From: DASQFI01 sp035633215 | GTDB lineage: Bacteria; Acidobacteriota; Vicinamibacteria; Vicinamibacterales; SCN-69-37 | Direction of reading: 5' to 3' | Length of the DNA: 64,000 nucleotides | Assembly: GCA_035633215.1 (NCBI GenBank) | Contig: DASQFI010000039.1 | Coordinates: forward strand, 548,532 to 612,531 | Shown here: positions 33,017-41,778 of the stretch, piece by piece | Layout: each line of letters begins with the position of its first letter | Position numbering within the stretch: the first letter of the stretch is position 1 | Notes under the pieces: model-generated | Told to the model about the DNA's origin: nothing | What the model saw: only the letters and a program-made list of their open reading frames with translations | The model's database searches: none | Made by a program: the position numbers and the translations under genes

Positions 33017-34122
33017 GCGCAGAACCTTTCTGTATGAAGCGTGGCGGCCCGGACGCGATCGGGCACCGGATCGACCCCGATCCCCGGTCCGCCTGGCACG
33101 TCGATGGTCCCGTCGGGCCGGACGTCGATCGGAGGCTCGATGAGATCAGGCACGAAGTACCGCCGGCTTGCCGCCACGTCTCCCGGCAACACGAAACCGG
33201 GCAGCGTCGAGAGATGCAAGTTGTGCGCCCGGCCGATGCCGCTCTCCAGCATGCCGCCGTGCCACACCGGCACGCCGCGCGTGACAGCAATGTCATGAAC
33301 GTCGAGCGAAGGACCAAATCCGCCCATTCGTCCCGGTTTGACGTTGATGATGCGACACGAGCCGAGATCGAGCGCGTCGACCGCCGCCTGGGGGCCGGTG
33401 ATCGACTCGTCCAGGCAGATCGCGGTGCCGAGCGACGCCTGGAGCCGCGAGTGCTGCACGAGATCGTCGTAGTCGAGGGGCTGCTCGATCATCATGAGCT
33501 GGAAGCGATCGAGCTCGGCGAGGGTGCCGGCGTCGCCCGCGTCGTAGGCCGCGTTGGCGTCAACCATGAGCGGGACGTCGCCGCACCGCTCCCGGATGGC
33601 TTCGACCGGGGCGCGATCCCAGCCCGGCTTGATCTTGATTTTGATCCGCCGGTAACCGTCTGCAAGTTCTGACTGCACGCGGTCGACAAGGGCGTCCACC
33701 GACTCGTGAATGCCGATGGACACGCCCGCCGCAATGGGACGCGCGCTGGCGCCGAGCACCTCGCAGAGCGGCCGGCGCTCGCGCCGCGCGTGCAGATCCC
33801 AGGCCGCCATCTCGAGCGCGGCCTTGGCCATGCGATGGCCGCGCACCCGCGCCCACAATCCATGCAGCGCGCGCGGGTGGTCGATCTCGGCTCCGCACAT
33901 CGCCGGAATGAGGTATTTCGACATGACGTGCCACGCCGATCGGCTCGTTTCGGAGCTGTAATACGGATCGGCATCGGCGACGCATTCGCCCCAGCCGACA
34001 AGACCGTCGGCGCGAACCGCCACCAGCACGAATTCGCGCGCGCTGACGCGGCCGAAGCTGGTTTCGAACGGACGCACGAGCGGCAGCCGGAGGACGGACA
34101 ATTCGACCGCGCTGATCTTCAC
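33013..34122 (-). CDS. menC: o-Succinylbenzoate synthase / N-succinylamino acid racemase (enolase superfamily)
   Basis: 369 residues from a GTG start. Enolase-superfamily fold: N-terminal capping domain, then a barrel with the KxK acid/base pair (RRIKIKIKPGW), metal ligands in LMVDANAAYD, MMIEQPLDYDD and ICLDESITG, and the opposite Lys in INVKPGRMGG. This set matches the OSBS/NSAR group, which makes o-succinylbenzoate for menaquinone or racemises N-succinyl amino acids. No other men genes are in the window, so which activity applies is open. Confidence 0.85.
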   Translation of the reverse strand: MKISAVELSVLRLPLVRPFETSFGRVSAREFVLVAVRADGLVGWGECVADADPYYSSETSRSAWHVMSKYLIPAMCGAEIDHPRALHGLWARVRGHRMAKAALEMAAWDLHARRERRPLCEVLGASARPIAAGVSIGIHESVDALVDRVQSELADGYRRIKIKIKPGWDRAPVEAIRERCGDVPLMVDANAAYDAGDAGTLAELDRFQLMMIEQPLDYDDLVQHSRLQASLGTAICLDESITGPQAAVDALDLGSCRIINVKPGRMGGFGPSLDVHDIAVTRGVPVWHGGMLESGIGRAHNLHLSTLPGFVLPGDVAASRRYFVPDLIEPPIDVRPDGTIDVPGGPGIGVDPVPDRVRAATLHTERFCA

Positions 34123-34184
34123 CTGCGTATCGTATCGTGCGGAGTCGCGGCCGGCTCCACGAGGCAAAGACGCGGCGAGGCGGC

Positions 34185-34193
34185 TGCTATACT
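34185..34193 (+). promoter_or_regulatory. Extended -10 promoter for the deoxynucleoside kinase gene
   Basis: TG-C-TATACT ends 11 bases before the TTG start, so the mRNA leader would be only a few bases. The same extended -10 occurs before rpmB. Confidence 0.45.
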
Positions 34194-34204
34194 GGCGCCC
34201 CACT

Positions 34205-34849
34205 TTGGACTTCCGGTACCTCGCGATCGAAGGCCCGATCGGTCTGGGGAAGACGACGCTCGCCGAGAGGCTCGGCGCGCGTCTCGACGCCGCCGTCGTC
34301 CTCGACGAAAAGACCAATCCGTTCCTCGGCGATTTCTACGGCGGGCGCAGCGGCGCGGCATTTCAGGCGCAGCTGTTCTTCACGCTGGCGCGGCATCGAC
34401 AGCTGCTCCGGCTGCGCCAGGGCGACCTCTTCAGCCAGACGACCATCTGCGACTTCCTGTTCGAGCGCGATCGCATCTACGCGTTCATGAACCTGGACGA
34501 CAACGAGCTGTTCATCTACCAGCGGCTCTTCGAGCTCGTCTCGCGCGATCTGCCGGTCCCCGATCTCGTCGTCTATCTGCAGTCGCCGACCGAGGCGCTC
34601 AAGAAACGCTTGCGCGAGCGCGTCAAGCGCGCCGACCAGGACGACGCGCTCCCGAGCGAGGACTACCTCGCCGAGCTGAACGAGGCGTACAACCATTTCT
34701 TTTTTCACTACAGCGCGACGCCGCTGCTGGTGGTCGAAACATCGCAGTTCGACCTCAGCTGGGGCGACGACGCGATCGATGATCTGTTGAAGCAGATTCG
34801 CGCAATGGGACGGGGCACGCAGTATTACGTGTTAAGAACGAGTCATTGA
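34205..34849 (+). CDS. Deoxynucleoside kinase (dNK/dGK-dAK family)
   Basis: Phosphorylates deoxyadenosine or deoxyguanosine for dNTP salvage. 214 residues from a TTG start; no ATG precedes the P-loop IEGPIGLGKTTLAERL. Other family features: the Glu/Arg region LFERDRIYAF and lid region VKRADQDDALPSEDYL. No Shine-Dalgarno sequence is visible, and the promoter-like -10 is so close that translation may be near-leaderless. The stop codon lies inside the first copy of an 8-base tandem repeat. Confidence 0.88.
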   Translation: MDFRYLAIEGPIGLGKTTLAERLGARLDAAVVLDEKTNPFLGDFYGGRSGAAFQAQLFFTLARHRQLLRLRQGDLFSQTTICDFLFERDRIYAFMNLDDNELFIYQRLFELVSRDLPVPDLVVYLQSPTEALKKRLRERVKRADQDDALPSEDYLAELNEAYNHFFFHYSATPLLVVETSQFDLSWGDDAIDDLLKQIRAMGRGTQYYVLRTSH

Positions 34850-35058
34850 GTGATTGGGTGATTGAGTTATTGGGTTATTGAGTTATTGGGTTATTGAGTT
34901 ATTGGGTTATTGAGTTATTGGGTTATTGAGTGATTGGGTGATTGAGTGATTGGGTTATTGAGTTATTGAGTTATTGAAAACCTTGCGTGTCAGGGACGCG
35001 GCACGCGCGACAGAATGTTCTTCAATAGCTCAATAACTCAATCACCCAATAACTCAAT
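34845..35058. repeat. Inverted pair of 8-base minisatellite arrays
   Basis: From 34845 to 34977 about 16 copies of an 8-base unit alternate between TTATTGAG and TTATTGGG (some TGATTGGG). After 43 bases of ordinary sequence, 35021-35058 carries about five copies in the opposite orientation (CAATAACT, CAATCACC). The arms can pair into a long hairpin. The left array includes the stop of the kinase gene, and the right ends 17 bases before accD. AT content is far above the surroundings. Confidence 0.9.
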
Positions 35059-35075
35059 GGATTAGATTTACACCC

Positions 35076-35969
35076 ATGGCTTGGTTCAAGAAGGCGCGCA
35101 AGCCGATCAAGGCCCAGACGAAGGCCAGCCGGGTGCCGGAAGGCCTCTGGGTGAAATGCCCGTCGTGCGGGCGAGCCATCTATAACAAAGAGCTCGCCTC
35201 GACGCTGCAGGTCTGCCCGCAGTGCGCGCACCACTTCCGGATGACGGCGGCCGATCGCCTGAAGATGCTGTTCGATGGCGACTGGACCGAGCACGACCGC
35301 GGTCTGAAGTCGCTCGACCCGCTGAAGTTCACGGACACGAAGCCGTACCGGACGCGGCTCGAAGCGAGCATCAAGTCGACCGGGCTCAAGGATGCGATCA
35401 TCGTCGGCTCGGGCGCGCTCGACGGCCTGCCGACGGTGATCGCGTCGATGGAGTACGCGTTCATCGGCGGCAGCATGGGCGTGGTGGTCGGCGAGAAGAT
35501 CACGCGGGCGGCGGAGCTCGCGCTCTCGACGAAAGCGCCGCTCATCGTCGTGTCCTGCTCCGGCGGCGCGCGGATGATGGAAGGCGCGCTCTCGCTGATG
35601 CAGATGGGCAAGATCTGCGCGGCGCTCGGACGACTCGATCGCGCCGGGCTGCCCTACATCTCGGTCCTGACCGATCCGACCACCGGCGGCGTGACCGCCA
35701 GTTTTGCGATGCTCGGCGACCTCAACCTCGCCGAGCCGAAAGCGCTCATCGGATTCGCCGGCCCGCGCGTGATCGAACAGACGATCAAGCAGAAACTGCC
35801 CGAAGGGTTCCAGCGAAGCGAGTTCCTCCTCGAAAAGGGGTTCATCGACGCGATCCTCGATCGGCGCGAGATGAAGCTGCACCTCTCACGGTCGCTGCGC
35901 ATGATGATGGGCCTGCCTCGGAGGGCGGCGTCACCGGTCGCAGAACCAGCGCCTGAGCCAGCCGGGTAG
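35076..35969 (+). CDS. accD: Acetyl-CoA carboxylase carboxyltransferase subunit beta
   Basis: With AccA transfers carboxyl from biotin to acetyl-CoA, giving malonyl-CoA for fatty acids. 297 residues. The N-terminal four-cysteine zinc ribbon (CPSCG then CPQCA) and the carboxylase core with SCSGGARMMEGALSLMQMGK and LTDPTTGGVTASFAMLGD are intact. No clear ribosome site precedes the ATG; the upstream sequence is the tail of the minisatellite. The TAG stop is part of a GTAGGGCGG motif that also occurs in the spacer repeat after glyA. Followed closely by folC, the usual partner. Confidence 0.97.
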   Translation: MAWFKKARKPIKAQTKASRVPEGLWVKCPSCGRAIYNKELASTLQVCPQCAHHFRMTAADRLKMLFDGDWTEHDRGLKSLDPLKFTDTKPYRTRLEASIKSTGLKDAIIVGSGALDGLPTVIASMEYAFIGGSMGVVVGEKITRAAELALSTKAPLIVVSCSGGARMMEGALSLMQMGKICAALGRLDRAGLPYISVLTDPTTGGVTASFAMLGDLNLAEPKALIGFAGPRVIEQTIKQKLPEGFQRSEFLLEKGFIDAILDRREMKLHLSRSLRMMMGLPRRAASPVAEPAPEPAG

Positions 35970-35992
35970 GGCGGCGGAGCGACATAACGCAC

Positions 35993-37255
35993 GTGTCCGA
36001 TCGTTCGTTTCTCGACTCGCTCGAAATCATCGGGATCAAGCTCGGCCTCGATCAAATCCGGGCGCTCTGCGAGCAGCTCGACCGCCCCCAGGACAGCTTT
36101 CGGTCGATCGTCGTCGCCGGCACGAACGGCAAGGGCTCGGTGACGGCCATGGTTGAGCGCGGCTTGCGCGCCGCTGGCTACCGCACCGGGCGCTACACCT
36201 CCCCGCACCTGGCCCACCTCGAAGAGCGGTTTGCCATCGACGGTGTCTCCGTCCCGGCGAACGTGCTTGATGAGGTCCTTGGACGAGTTCAGTCCGCCGC
36301 CACGAAACTCCCCGCCCCATCCAGCTACTTCGAGGCAACGACCGCGGCGGCGTTCGAGATCTTTCGCGACGGCCAGGTCGACGTCGCGGTCCTGGAAGTC
36401 GGCCTCGGCGGCCGATTGGACGCGACGAACGTCGTCACCCCGATTGCCGTCGCGATCACGGCCATCGATTTCGATCACCAGGCGTACCTGGGAGACACGA
36501 TCGAGGCGATCGCGCGGGAAAAGGCCGGGGTGATCAAGCCTGACTGCCTGACCGTGCTCGCGATCAACCCGAAGGCCGTCCGCGAGGTCGTCCGTGCGAC
36601 CTGCGAGCAACAGGGGGCGTCGCTCGTGTATGCGCCGGATGGGGTGGCCATCGATGCGAGGATCGTTGACGGCGCAACCACCCTGTCGCTGACGACGCCG
36701 CGCGGGACCCATGCCGGGCTCTCGCTCGCGCTGCGCGGGCGACATCAAATCGACAACGCGGTCACCGCCGTCCGTCTGCTCGAAGAGCTGGCTGCCTCTG
36801 ACCGTCTTTCGGTGCCGGCCGGCGCCATTCGCTCCGCGCTCGCGGACGTCGAGTGGCCAGCCCGCCTCGAGCTCATCCGCTGGAACGGCCACGAGGTGCT
36901 GATCGACGGCGCGCACAATCCGGCCGGTGCGCACGCGCTGGCGTGGCATCTCCAGGAGACCTACGACCACCGGGTGCCGATGGTCGTGGGCATCATGCGG
37001 GACAAGAACATCGGCCAGATGATTCAGTCGCTCGCGCCGGCGGCATCGCACTTCATCTTCACGGCGTCTGCGACGGGCCGGGCATCGAGTCCGAGCGATC
37101 TCGTGCGCGCCGCCGCACACATCGCGCCCTACGTCCCGGCCGTCGAGTTCGCGCGGCCGTCTGATGCGTTGAGACACGCCGTGACGCTTGGCCAGCCTGC
37201 CGTGGTCGCCGGATCCCTCTATCTCGCGGGAGAGATTCGCGCCGATATCTCGTAA
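35993..37255 (+). CDS. folC: Folylpolyglutamate synthase / dihydrofolate synthase
   Basis: Mur-ligase-fold ATP enzyme adding glutamate to (dihydro)pteroate or folate. 420 residues from a GTG start. Seen: P-loop VAGTNGKGSVTAM, the YTSPHL motif, the omega-loop region, LEVGLGGRLDATN and the C-terminal domain with DGAHNPAGA. Located between accD and lptD, 9 bases before the latter, so the three probably form one transcript. GlyA elsewhere in the window supplies the one-carbon units that polyglutamated folates carry. Confidence 0.95.
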   Translation: MSDRSFLDSLEIIGIKLGLDQIRALCEQLDRPQDSFRSIVVAGTNGKGSVTAMVERGLRAAGYRTGRYTSPHLAHLEERFAIDGVSVPANVLDEVLGRVQSAATKLPAPSSYFEATTAAAFEIFRDGQVDVAVLEVGLGGRLDATNVVTPIAVAITAIDFDHQAYLGDTIEAIAREKAGVIKPDCLTVLAINPKAVREVVRATCEQQGASLVYAPDGVAIDARIVDGATTLSLTTPRGTHAGLSLALRGRHQIDNAVTAVRLLEELAASDRLSVPAGAIRSALADVEWPARLELIRWNGHEVLIDGAHNPAGAHALAWHLQETYDHRVPMVVGIMRDKNIGQMIQSLAPAASHFIFTASATGRASSPSDLVRAAAHIAPYVPAVEFARPSDALRHAVTLGQPAVVAGSLYLAGEIRADIS

Positions 37256-37264
37256 GATCACCCG

Positions 37265-39610
37265 ATGCTGCGACGATTTGCCGTCGTGCTGGCTGCCCTG
37301 GTCGTCCTGATGGCCCGGCCAGCGCTTGCGCAGCAGCAGGCTGGACCGTTTGATTCGTGTAAGAAGGGCCTGACGATTCGGGCCAGCGTCGAACCCGTGT
37401 TCGCCAAGGACGACCCCAGCAAAGTCATCGGCCAGCTTTTGAAGGGTTCTCCTCTCAACCCGGTCACGATCGAGTGCGACGACACGCGCATTTTCGCCAA
37501 CGAGATTGAATGGCGGGAGGCCGAAGAGATCGCCTACGCGCGCGGCAGCGTCGTGCTGATGCAGAGCGACCTCAACGTCTACGCCGATCATGCGGAGATT
37601 CATCGACGAACGCGAAACGGGACCTTCTACATGGCGCGCGGGACGGCGCACCTGACCGACGGGAAGGTGGACAAGAGTCTGTTCGGGACGCTCGAACCCG
37701 AGGTCATGTTCCAGGCCCAGAAGCTCGAGAAGATCGGGCCGCGGACGTATCGGCTGACGAAAGGCGGGTTCACGACCTGCGCGCAGCCGACGCCGCGCTG
37801 GGACATGACCGGGTCGTCGGGCACGATCGTGCTCGACAAGCGCGCGCTGCTGCGGAATGCGGTGCTCCGCGTGAAAAACGTGCCGATCTTCTACGTGCCG
37901 GTCATCTATTACCCGCTCAGCGAAGACGACCGCTCAACCGGCTTCCTGCTGCCAACCTACAGCACGTCCAGCTTCAAGGGCACCGGCCTCAGCAACGCGT
38001 TTTTCTGGGCGATCGACCGGAGTCAGGATGCGACGTTCTACCACGACTGGTATTCGAAGACCGGTCAGGGCTACAAAGGCGAGTATCGATTCGTGGCCTC
38101 GCCCGGCTCGAGAGGCGAACTCAGCCTCTTCATGCTCGATGAACGCGAGCAAGTGAACGAGGTGGGCAACATCACCAGAGAAGCCCATCGCTCCTACGAC
38201 CTTCGCGGGCACGCGTCGATCGGGCTGCCCCGAGGGTTTCAGCTGTTCGGCCGCACGGATTACGTCACGGACATCACAACCAAACAGCTGTATCAGCAGA
38301 ACCTCGCCGAAGCCTCTCGCCGCGATCGGTACATCGGCGCGACGCTCAACGGCAATCTTGGGCGATACCGCGTGTCGTCGAATGTGGAACTGCGTGATGC
38401 CTTCCTGGAAGACCCGCGACAGGATGGCACGATCGATTTCCGCGCGTACAGACAAGGCCGTCTGCCTTCCGTGAACATCTCGGCCAGCGAAAAGCCGATC
38501 GGTCGCTCGCGCCTCTATTTCGGCGTTAACGGCGAGATGGCGAACCTGGTGTCGCAGGAGGACCTCGACAATCCGGCGACGAACCACAGCTTGTGGCGCT
38601 TCGATGCGTCTCCGACGTTTCGCTTCCCGTTGAGCAAGCTGACCTACCTCACGGCGACGACCTCGGGATCCTGGCGGCTCACCCACTGGCTCGAAAGCCG
38701 TGATCCGGTGACGCCGCACCTCCAGAGGAACGTTCCGCTCACGAGACAGCTGCTGGATCTGCGCATGAACCTCACCGGACCGGTCTTGTCCCGGATCTTT
38801 CAGACGAAGGAGAACAATTACGCCGAGCGCTTCAAGCATCTGATCGAGCCCAACTTCTCCATCCGCTGGTTGTCGCCGTTCGATCGGGGCGACGAGGTCG
38901 TCAAGTTCGACGGAGTGGACTACGAGGTCGGCGGCACGACCACGCTCAATTACTCACTGGCCAACCGGGTGCTTGCGAAGCGCAAGCGCAACGGCGTCCC
39001 CGGAGACGTGCGAACGATTCTCTCCGTGGTCATTGGCCAGAGCTATTACACGAACGCGCTCGCGGCGAGGGTCGACCCGAATTACCAGTCCCCGCCGACG
39101 GCCAGCAAGTTTTCGCCACTGGCGATCGACGTGGTCGGTACCCCCGCCGATCACTTCTCGGCGCGGTTTCGGACCGAGATCCATCCGAAGTTTCGAAGCC
39201 CTCAGCAATTCAGCCTGTCCAGCTCCTACGACACGCCCAGGTCGCAGATCTCAGCCGGGTGGCGCAAGTATTACAGTTTGATCGACGGGCCGTTGGGTTT
39301 CGAGAACAACGTGACGTCGCATTCGCTGTACGCCAACACGTCGTTCAAGCTGCTCCAGAACCGCGTCGGGGGGAGTTACGGATTCGATTACGACATCCGC
39401 AGCCAGGCGTTCCTCCAGCAGCGCTACATCGTGTACTACAACGCCCAGTGCTGCGGGATCTCGATCGATTACCAAAATTCTGTAATCAACGGCATTGGGC
39501 TGCCCAATGCCCTGAAGGATCGCCGGTTCGGCCTGTCGTTCACGCTGGCCGGCATCGGCTCGTTCGCCAACCCGTTCGGTGCCTTCGGAGATAATAGCGG
39601 GCGTCGATGA
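37265..39610 (+). CDS. lptD: LPS-assembly protein LptD
   Basis: Outer-membrane barrel that inserts lipopolysaccharide into the outer leaflet. 781 residues: cleavable signal peptide (ending ALAQQ), OstA/LptA-like periplasmic jellyroll (about 60-180), then the LptD barrel with KNVPIFYVPVIYYPLSEDDRS. Two cysteines occur early (SCKKG, IECDD) and two adjacent ones near the end (QCCGI), consistent with the inter-domain disulfides of this family. Presence of LptD shows an LPS-bearing diderm. The stop overlaps the next gene as ATGA. Confidence 0.93.
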   Translation: MLRRFAVVLAALVVLMARPALAQQQAGPFDSCKKGLTIRASVEPVFAKDDPSKVIGQLLKGSPLNPVTIECDDTRIFANEIEWREAEEIAYARGSVVLMQSDLNVYADHAEIHRRTRNGTFYMARGTAHLTDGKVDKSLFGTLEPEVMFQAQKLEKIGPRTYRLTKGGFTTCAQPTPRWDMTGSSGTIVLDKRALLRNAVLRVKNVPIFYVPVIYYPLSEDDRSTGFLLPTYSTSSFKGTGLSNAFFWAIDRSQDATFYHDWYSKTGQGYKGEYRFVASPGSRGELSLFMLDEREQVNEVGNITREAHRSYDLRGHASIGLPRGFQLFGRTDYVTDITTKQLYQQNLAEASRRDRYIGATLNGNLGRYRVSSNVELRDAFLEDPRQDGTIDFRAYRQGRLPSVNISASEKPIGRSRLYFGVNGEMANLVSQEDLDNPATNHSLWRFDASPTFRFPLSKLTYLTATTSGSWRLTHWLESRDPVTPHLQRNVPLTRQLLDLRMNLTGPVLSRIFQTKENNYAERFKHLIEPNFSIRWLSPFDRGDEVVKFDGVDYEVGGTTTLNYSLANRVLAKRKRNGVPGDVRTILSVVIGQSYYTNALAARVDPNYQSPPTASKFSPLAIDVVGTPADHFSARFRTEIHPKFRSPQQFSLSSSYDTPRSQISAGWRKYYSLIDGPLGFENNVTSHSLYANTSFKLLQNRVGGSYGFDYDIRSQAFLQQRYIVYYNAQCCGISIDYQNSVINGIGLPNALKDRRFGLSFTLAGIGSFANPFGAFGDNSGRR

Positions 39611-40674
39611 AGGGGTTGATCCTGAGCGGCGGGAAGGGAACCCGCCTGCGGCCAATCACGTACACCCGCGCCAAGCAGCTCGTGCCCGTGGCCAACAAGC
39701 CCGTGCTGTTCTACGGGCTGGAGGCGCTGGTCAGCGCCGGCATCCGCGACATCGGCATCGTCGTCGGCGACACGGCGGCTGAAATCAAGGCCGCGGTCGG
39801 GGACGGCTCTCGTTGGGGCGCCCGCGTCACGTACATCGAGCAGGACGCGCCGCGCGGTCTCGCGCACGCGGTGCTGATCGCCGAGTCCTTCATCCAGGGC
39901 GATCAGTTCGTGATGTACCTGGGCGACAACCTGCTCAAGCACAGCATCGCGCAGTTCGTGGAGGAATTCCATCGCGAGAAGCCGGCCGCGCAGATTCTCC
40001 TCGCGAAGGTCCCCGACCCGCAGATGTTCGGCGTCGCCGAGCTCAACGGCAACCGGGTCGTCCGGCTCGTGGAAAAACCGAAAGAACCGAAGAGCGATCT
40101 CGCGCTGGTCGGCGTCTACATGTTCGGGAGCGAGGTGTTCGACTCGGTCAAGCGGATCCGGCCGAGCTTCCGGAACGAGCTCGAGATCACCGACGCCATC
40201 CAGGATCTGATCGATCGCGGCCTCGAGGTCCGGCCGCACATCGTGGACGGCTGGTGGAAGGACACCGGAAAGCTCGAAGACATGCTCGAAGCCAACCGTC
40301 TGATTCTCGACACGCTCGAGGCCAAAGTCGAAGGCCGCGTGTCGGAGGATTCGCGCATCGAGGGCAAGGTCGTCGTCGGTCCGGGCTCGACGATCGAGCG
40401 TTCGATCGTGCGTGGGCCGGTCATCATCGGCGCCGACGCGAAGATTTCGGGCGCCTACATCGGCCCCTTCACGTCGATCGGCGACCACGCGGAGATCCGC
40501 GAGACCGAGATCGAGCACAGCATCGTCCTCGAGGGCGCCGTGATCACCGACCTCGCGAATCGAATCGAGGACAGCCTGATCGGGCGGAACGTCAAGATCT
40601 ATCGCGCCCCCAAGAAACCCTCGGCGTACCGGTTCATGCTCGGAGACAACTCCGAGGTGGGCATTCGATGGTAG
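39607..40674 (+). CDS. rfbA: Glucose-1-phosphate thymidylyltransferase, long form
   Basis: Makes dTDP-glucose, first step of the dTDP-deoxysugar pathway. 355 residues: nucleotidyltransferase domain with LSGGKGTRLRP and the catalytic region VMYLGDN, then a left-handed beta-helix extension (about 250-340) absent from the short E. coli RmlA. This long form is known from StrD-type antibiotic-sugar enzymes and many environmental bacteria. The next gene is the matching 4,6-dehydratase, overlapping by 7 bases. Confidence 0.92.
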   Translation: MKGLILSGGKGTRLRPITYTRAKQLVPVANKPVLFYGLEALVSAGIRDIGIVVGDTAAEIKAAVGDGSRWGARVTYIEQDAPRGLAHAVLIAESFIQGDQFVMYLGDNLLKHSIAQFVEEFHREKPAAQILLAKVPDPQMFGVAELNGNRVVRLVEKPKEPKSDLALVGVYMFGSEVFDSVKRIRPSFRNELEITDAIQDLIDRGLEVRPHIVDGWWKDTGKLEDMLEANRLILDTLEAKVEGRVSEDSRIEGKVVVGPGSTIERSIVRGPVIIGADAKISGAYIGPFTSIGDHAEIRETEIEHSIVLEGAVITDLANRIEDSLIGRNVKIYRAPKKPSAYRFMLGDNSEVGIRW

Positions 40675-41678
40675 CGGTCCTCGTCACCGGCGGCGCCGGG
40701 TTCATCGGCTCGAATTTCGTCCGGTGGGCGCACGACGCGCACCCCGACTGGCGGATCACCACGCTCGACAAGCTGACGTATGCCGGACGGCTGGAGAACC
40801 TCGAGAGCCTGAAGTCGAGCCCGCGGCATATGTTCGTCAAGGGCGACATCGCCGACGCGGCGGTGGTCGCGCCGCTCGTGTGCGCGGCCGAGCTCGTCGT
40901 GCACTTCGCGGCCGAGACACACGTCGATCGATCGATTCTCGCCGCCGGCGAGTTCATCCACACCGACATCTTCGGGACATTCGTGCTGCTCGAAGCGGCC
41001 CGCGAAGCGCGCGGGTTGCGGATGTTCATCCAGATTTCGACCGACGAGGTCTATGGCAGCGTGCCCGAGGGCAAGAGCCGGGAGACCGACGAGCTGCGCC
41101 CGCGCAACCCGTACGCCGCGAGCAAGGCAGGCGCCGATCGGCTCGCCTACAGCTACTGGGCGACGCACAACGTGCCGGTCATCGTGACGCGCGCGTCCAA
41201 CAACTACGGCCCGAATCAGTTTCCCGAAAAAGTCATTCCGCTGTTCACGACGAACGCGATCGACAACCGCCCGGTCCCGCTCTACGGTGACGGGCTGAAC
41301 GTGCGCGACTGGCTGCACGTCGAGGACCACTGCCGCGCGCTCGATTTTCTGATCGAGCGCGGGAAGCCCGGCGAGACCTACAACATCGGCGGCGGCAATG
41401 AAGTGCCGAACGTCGAGCTCACGCGCCGGATCCTCGATCTGGTCGGCCGCCCGGCGTCGCTGATTCAGCCGGTCACCGATCGGCCGGGACACGACCGGCG
41501 CTACGCGCTCGACACGGCGAAGCTGCAGGCGCTCGGCTGGCGGCCCCGGATGGACTTCGAGGGCGGTCTCGCCGCGACGGTGGACTGGTACCAGAAGAAC
41601 GAAGCCTGGTGGCGGCCGATCAAAGACCAGGATCGCGCCTTCCGCGCGTACTACGACGCCCAGTACGGCGGGCGGTGA
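40668..41678 (+). CDS. rfbB: dTDP-glucose 4,6-dehydratase
   Basis: Extended short-chain dehydrogenase, 336 residues. TGGAGFIGSNF binds NAD; the catalytic set STDEVYG and NPYAASKAGAD (Tyr and Lys of YxxxK) is complete; and RASNNYGPNQFPEK is diagnostic of RmlB. Converts dTDP-glucose to dTDP-4-keto-6-deoxyglucose. RmlC and RmlD are not in this window. Stops four bases before a large perfect inverted repeat. Confidence 0.96.
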   Translation: MVAVLVTGGAGFIGSNFVRWAHDAHPDWRITTLDKLTYAGRLENLESLKSSPRHMFVKGDIADAAVVAPLVCAAELVVHFAAETHVDRSILAAGEFIHTDIFGTFVLLEAAREARGLRMFIQISTDEVYGSVPEGKSRETDELRPRNPYAASKAGADRLAYSYWATHNVPVIVTRASNNYGPNQFPEKVIPLFTTNAIDNRPVPLYGDGLNVRDWLHVEDHCRALDFLIERGKPGETYNIGGGNEVPNVELTRRILDLVGRPASLIQPVTDRPGHDRRYALDTAKLQALGWRPRMDFEGGLAATVDWYQKNEAWWRPIKDQDRAFRAYYDAQYGGR

Positions 41679-41681
41679 AAC

Positions 41682-41778
41682 GGGGTCAGGTCTTGGATTA
41701 TCAGTTTTTCGGCCGCTTGCAGATGTGTCTTTCAAGACTGACATCGGCCGAAAAACTGATAATCCAAGACCTGACCCC
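41682..41778. mobile_element. MITE-like element: perfect 34-base-pair inverted repeat with GGGGTCAGG ends
   Basis: Arms 41682-41715 and 41745-41778 are exact complements, beginning GGGGTCAGGTCTTGG and ending in CGGCCG at the loop side. The 29-base loop forms a further small hairpin (GTCTT/AAGAC). The element fills the whole gap between two genes, ending at the base before the next ATG. GGGGTCAGG-type ends are common on short elements thought to be moved by IS200-like or REP-associated tyrosine transposases; that link is knowledge-based, as no transposase is in the window. Confidence 0.75.
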
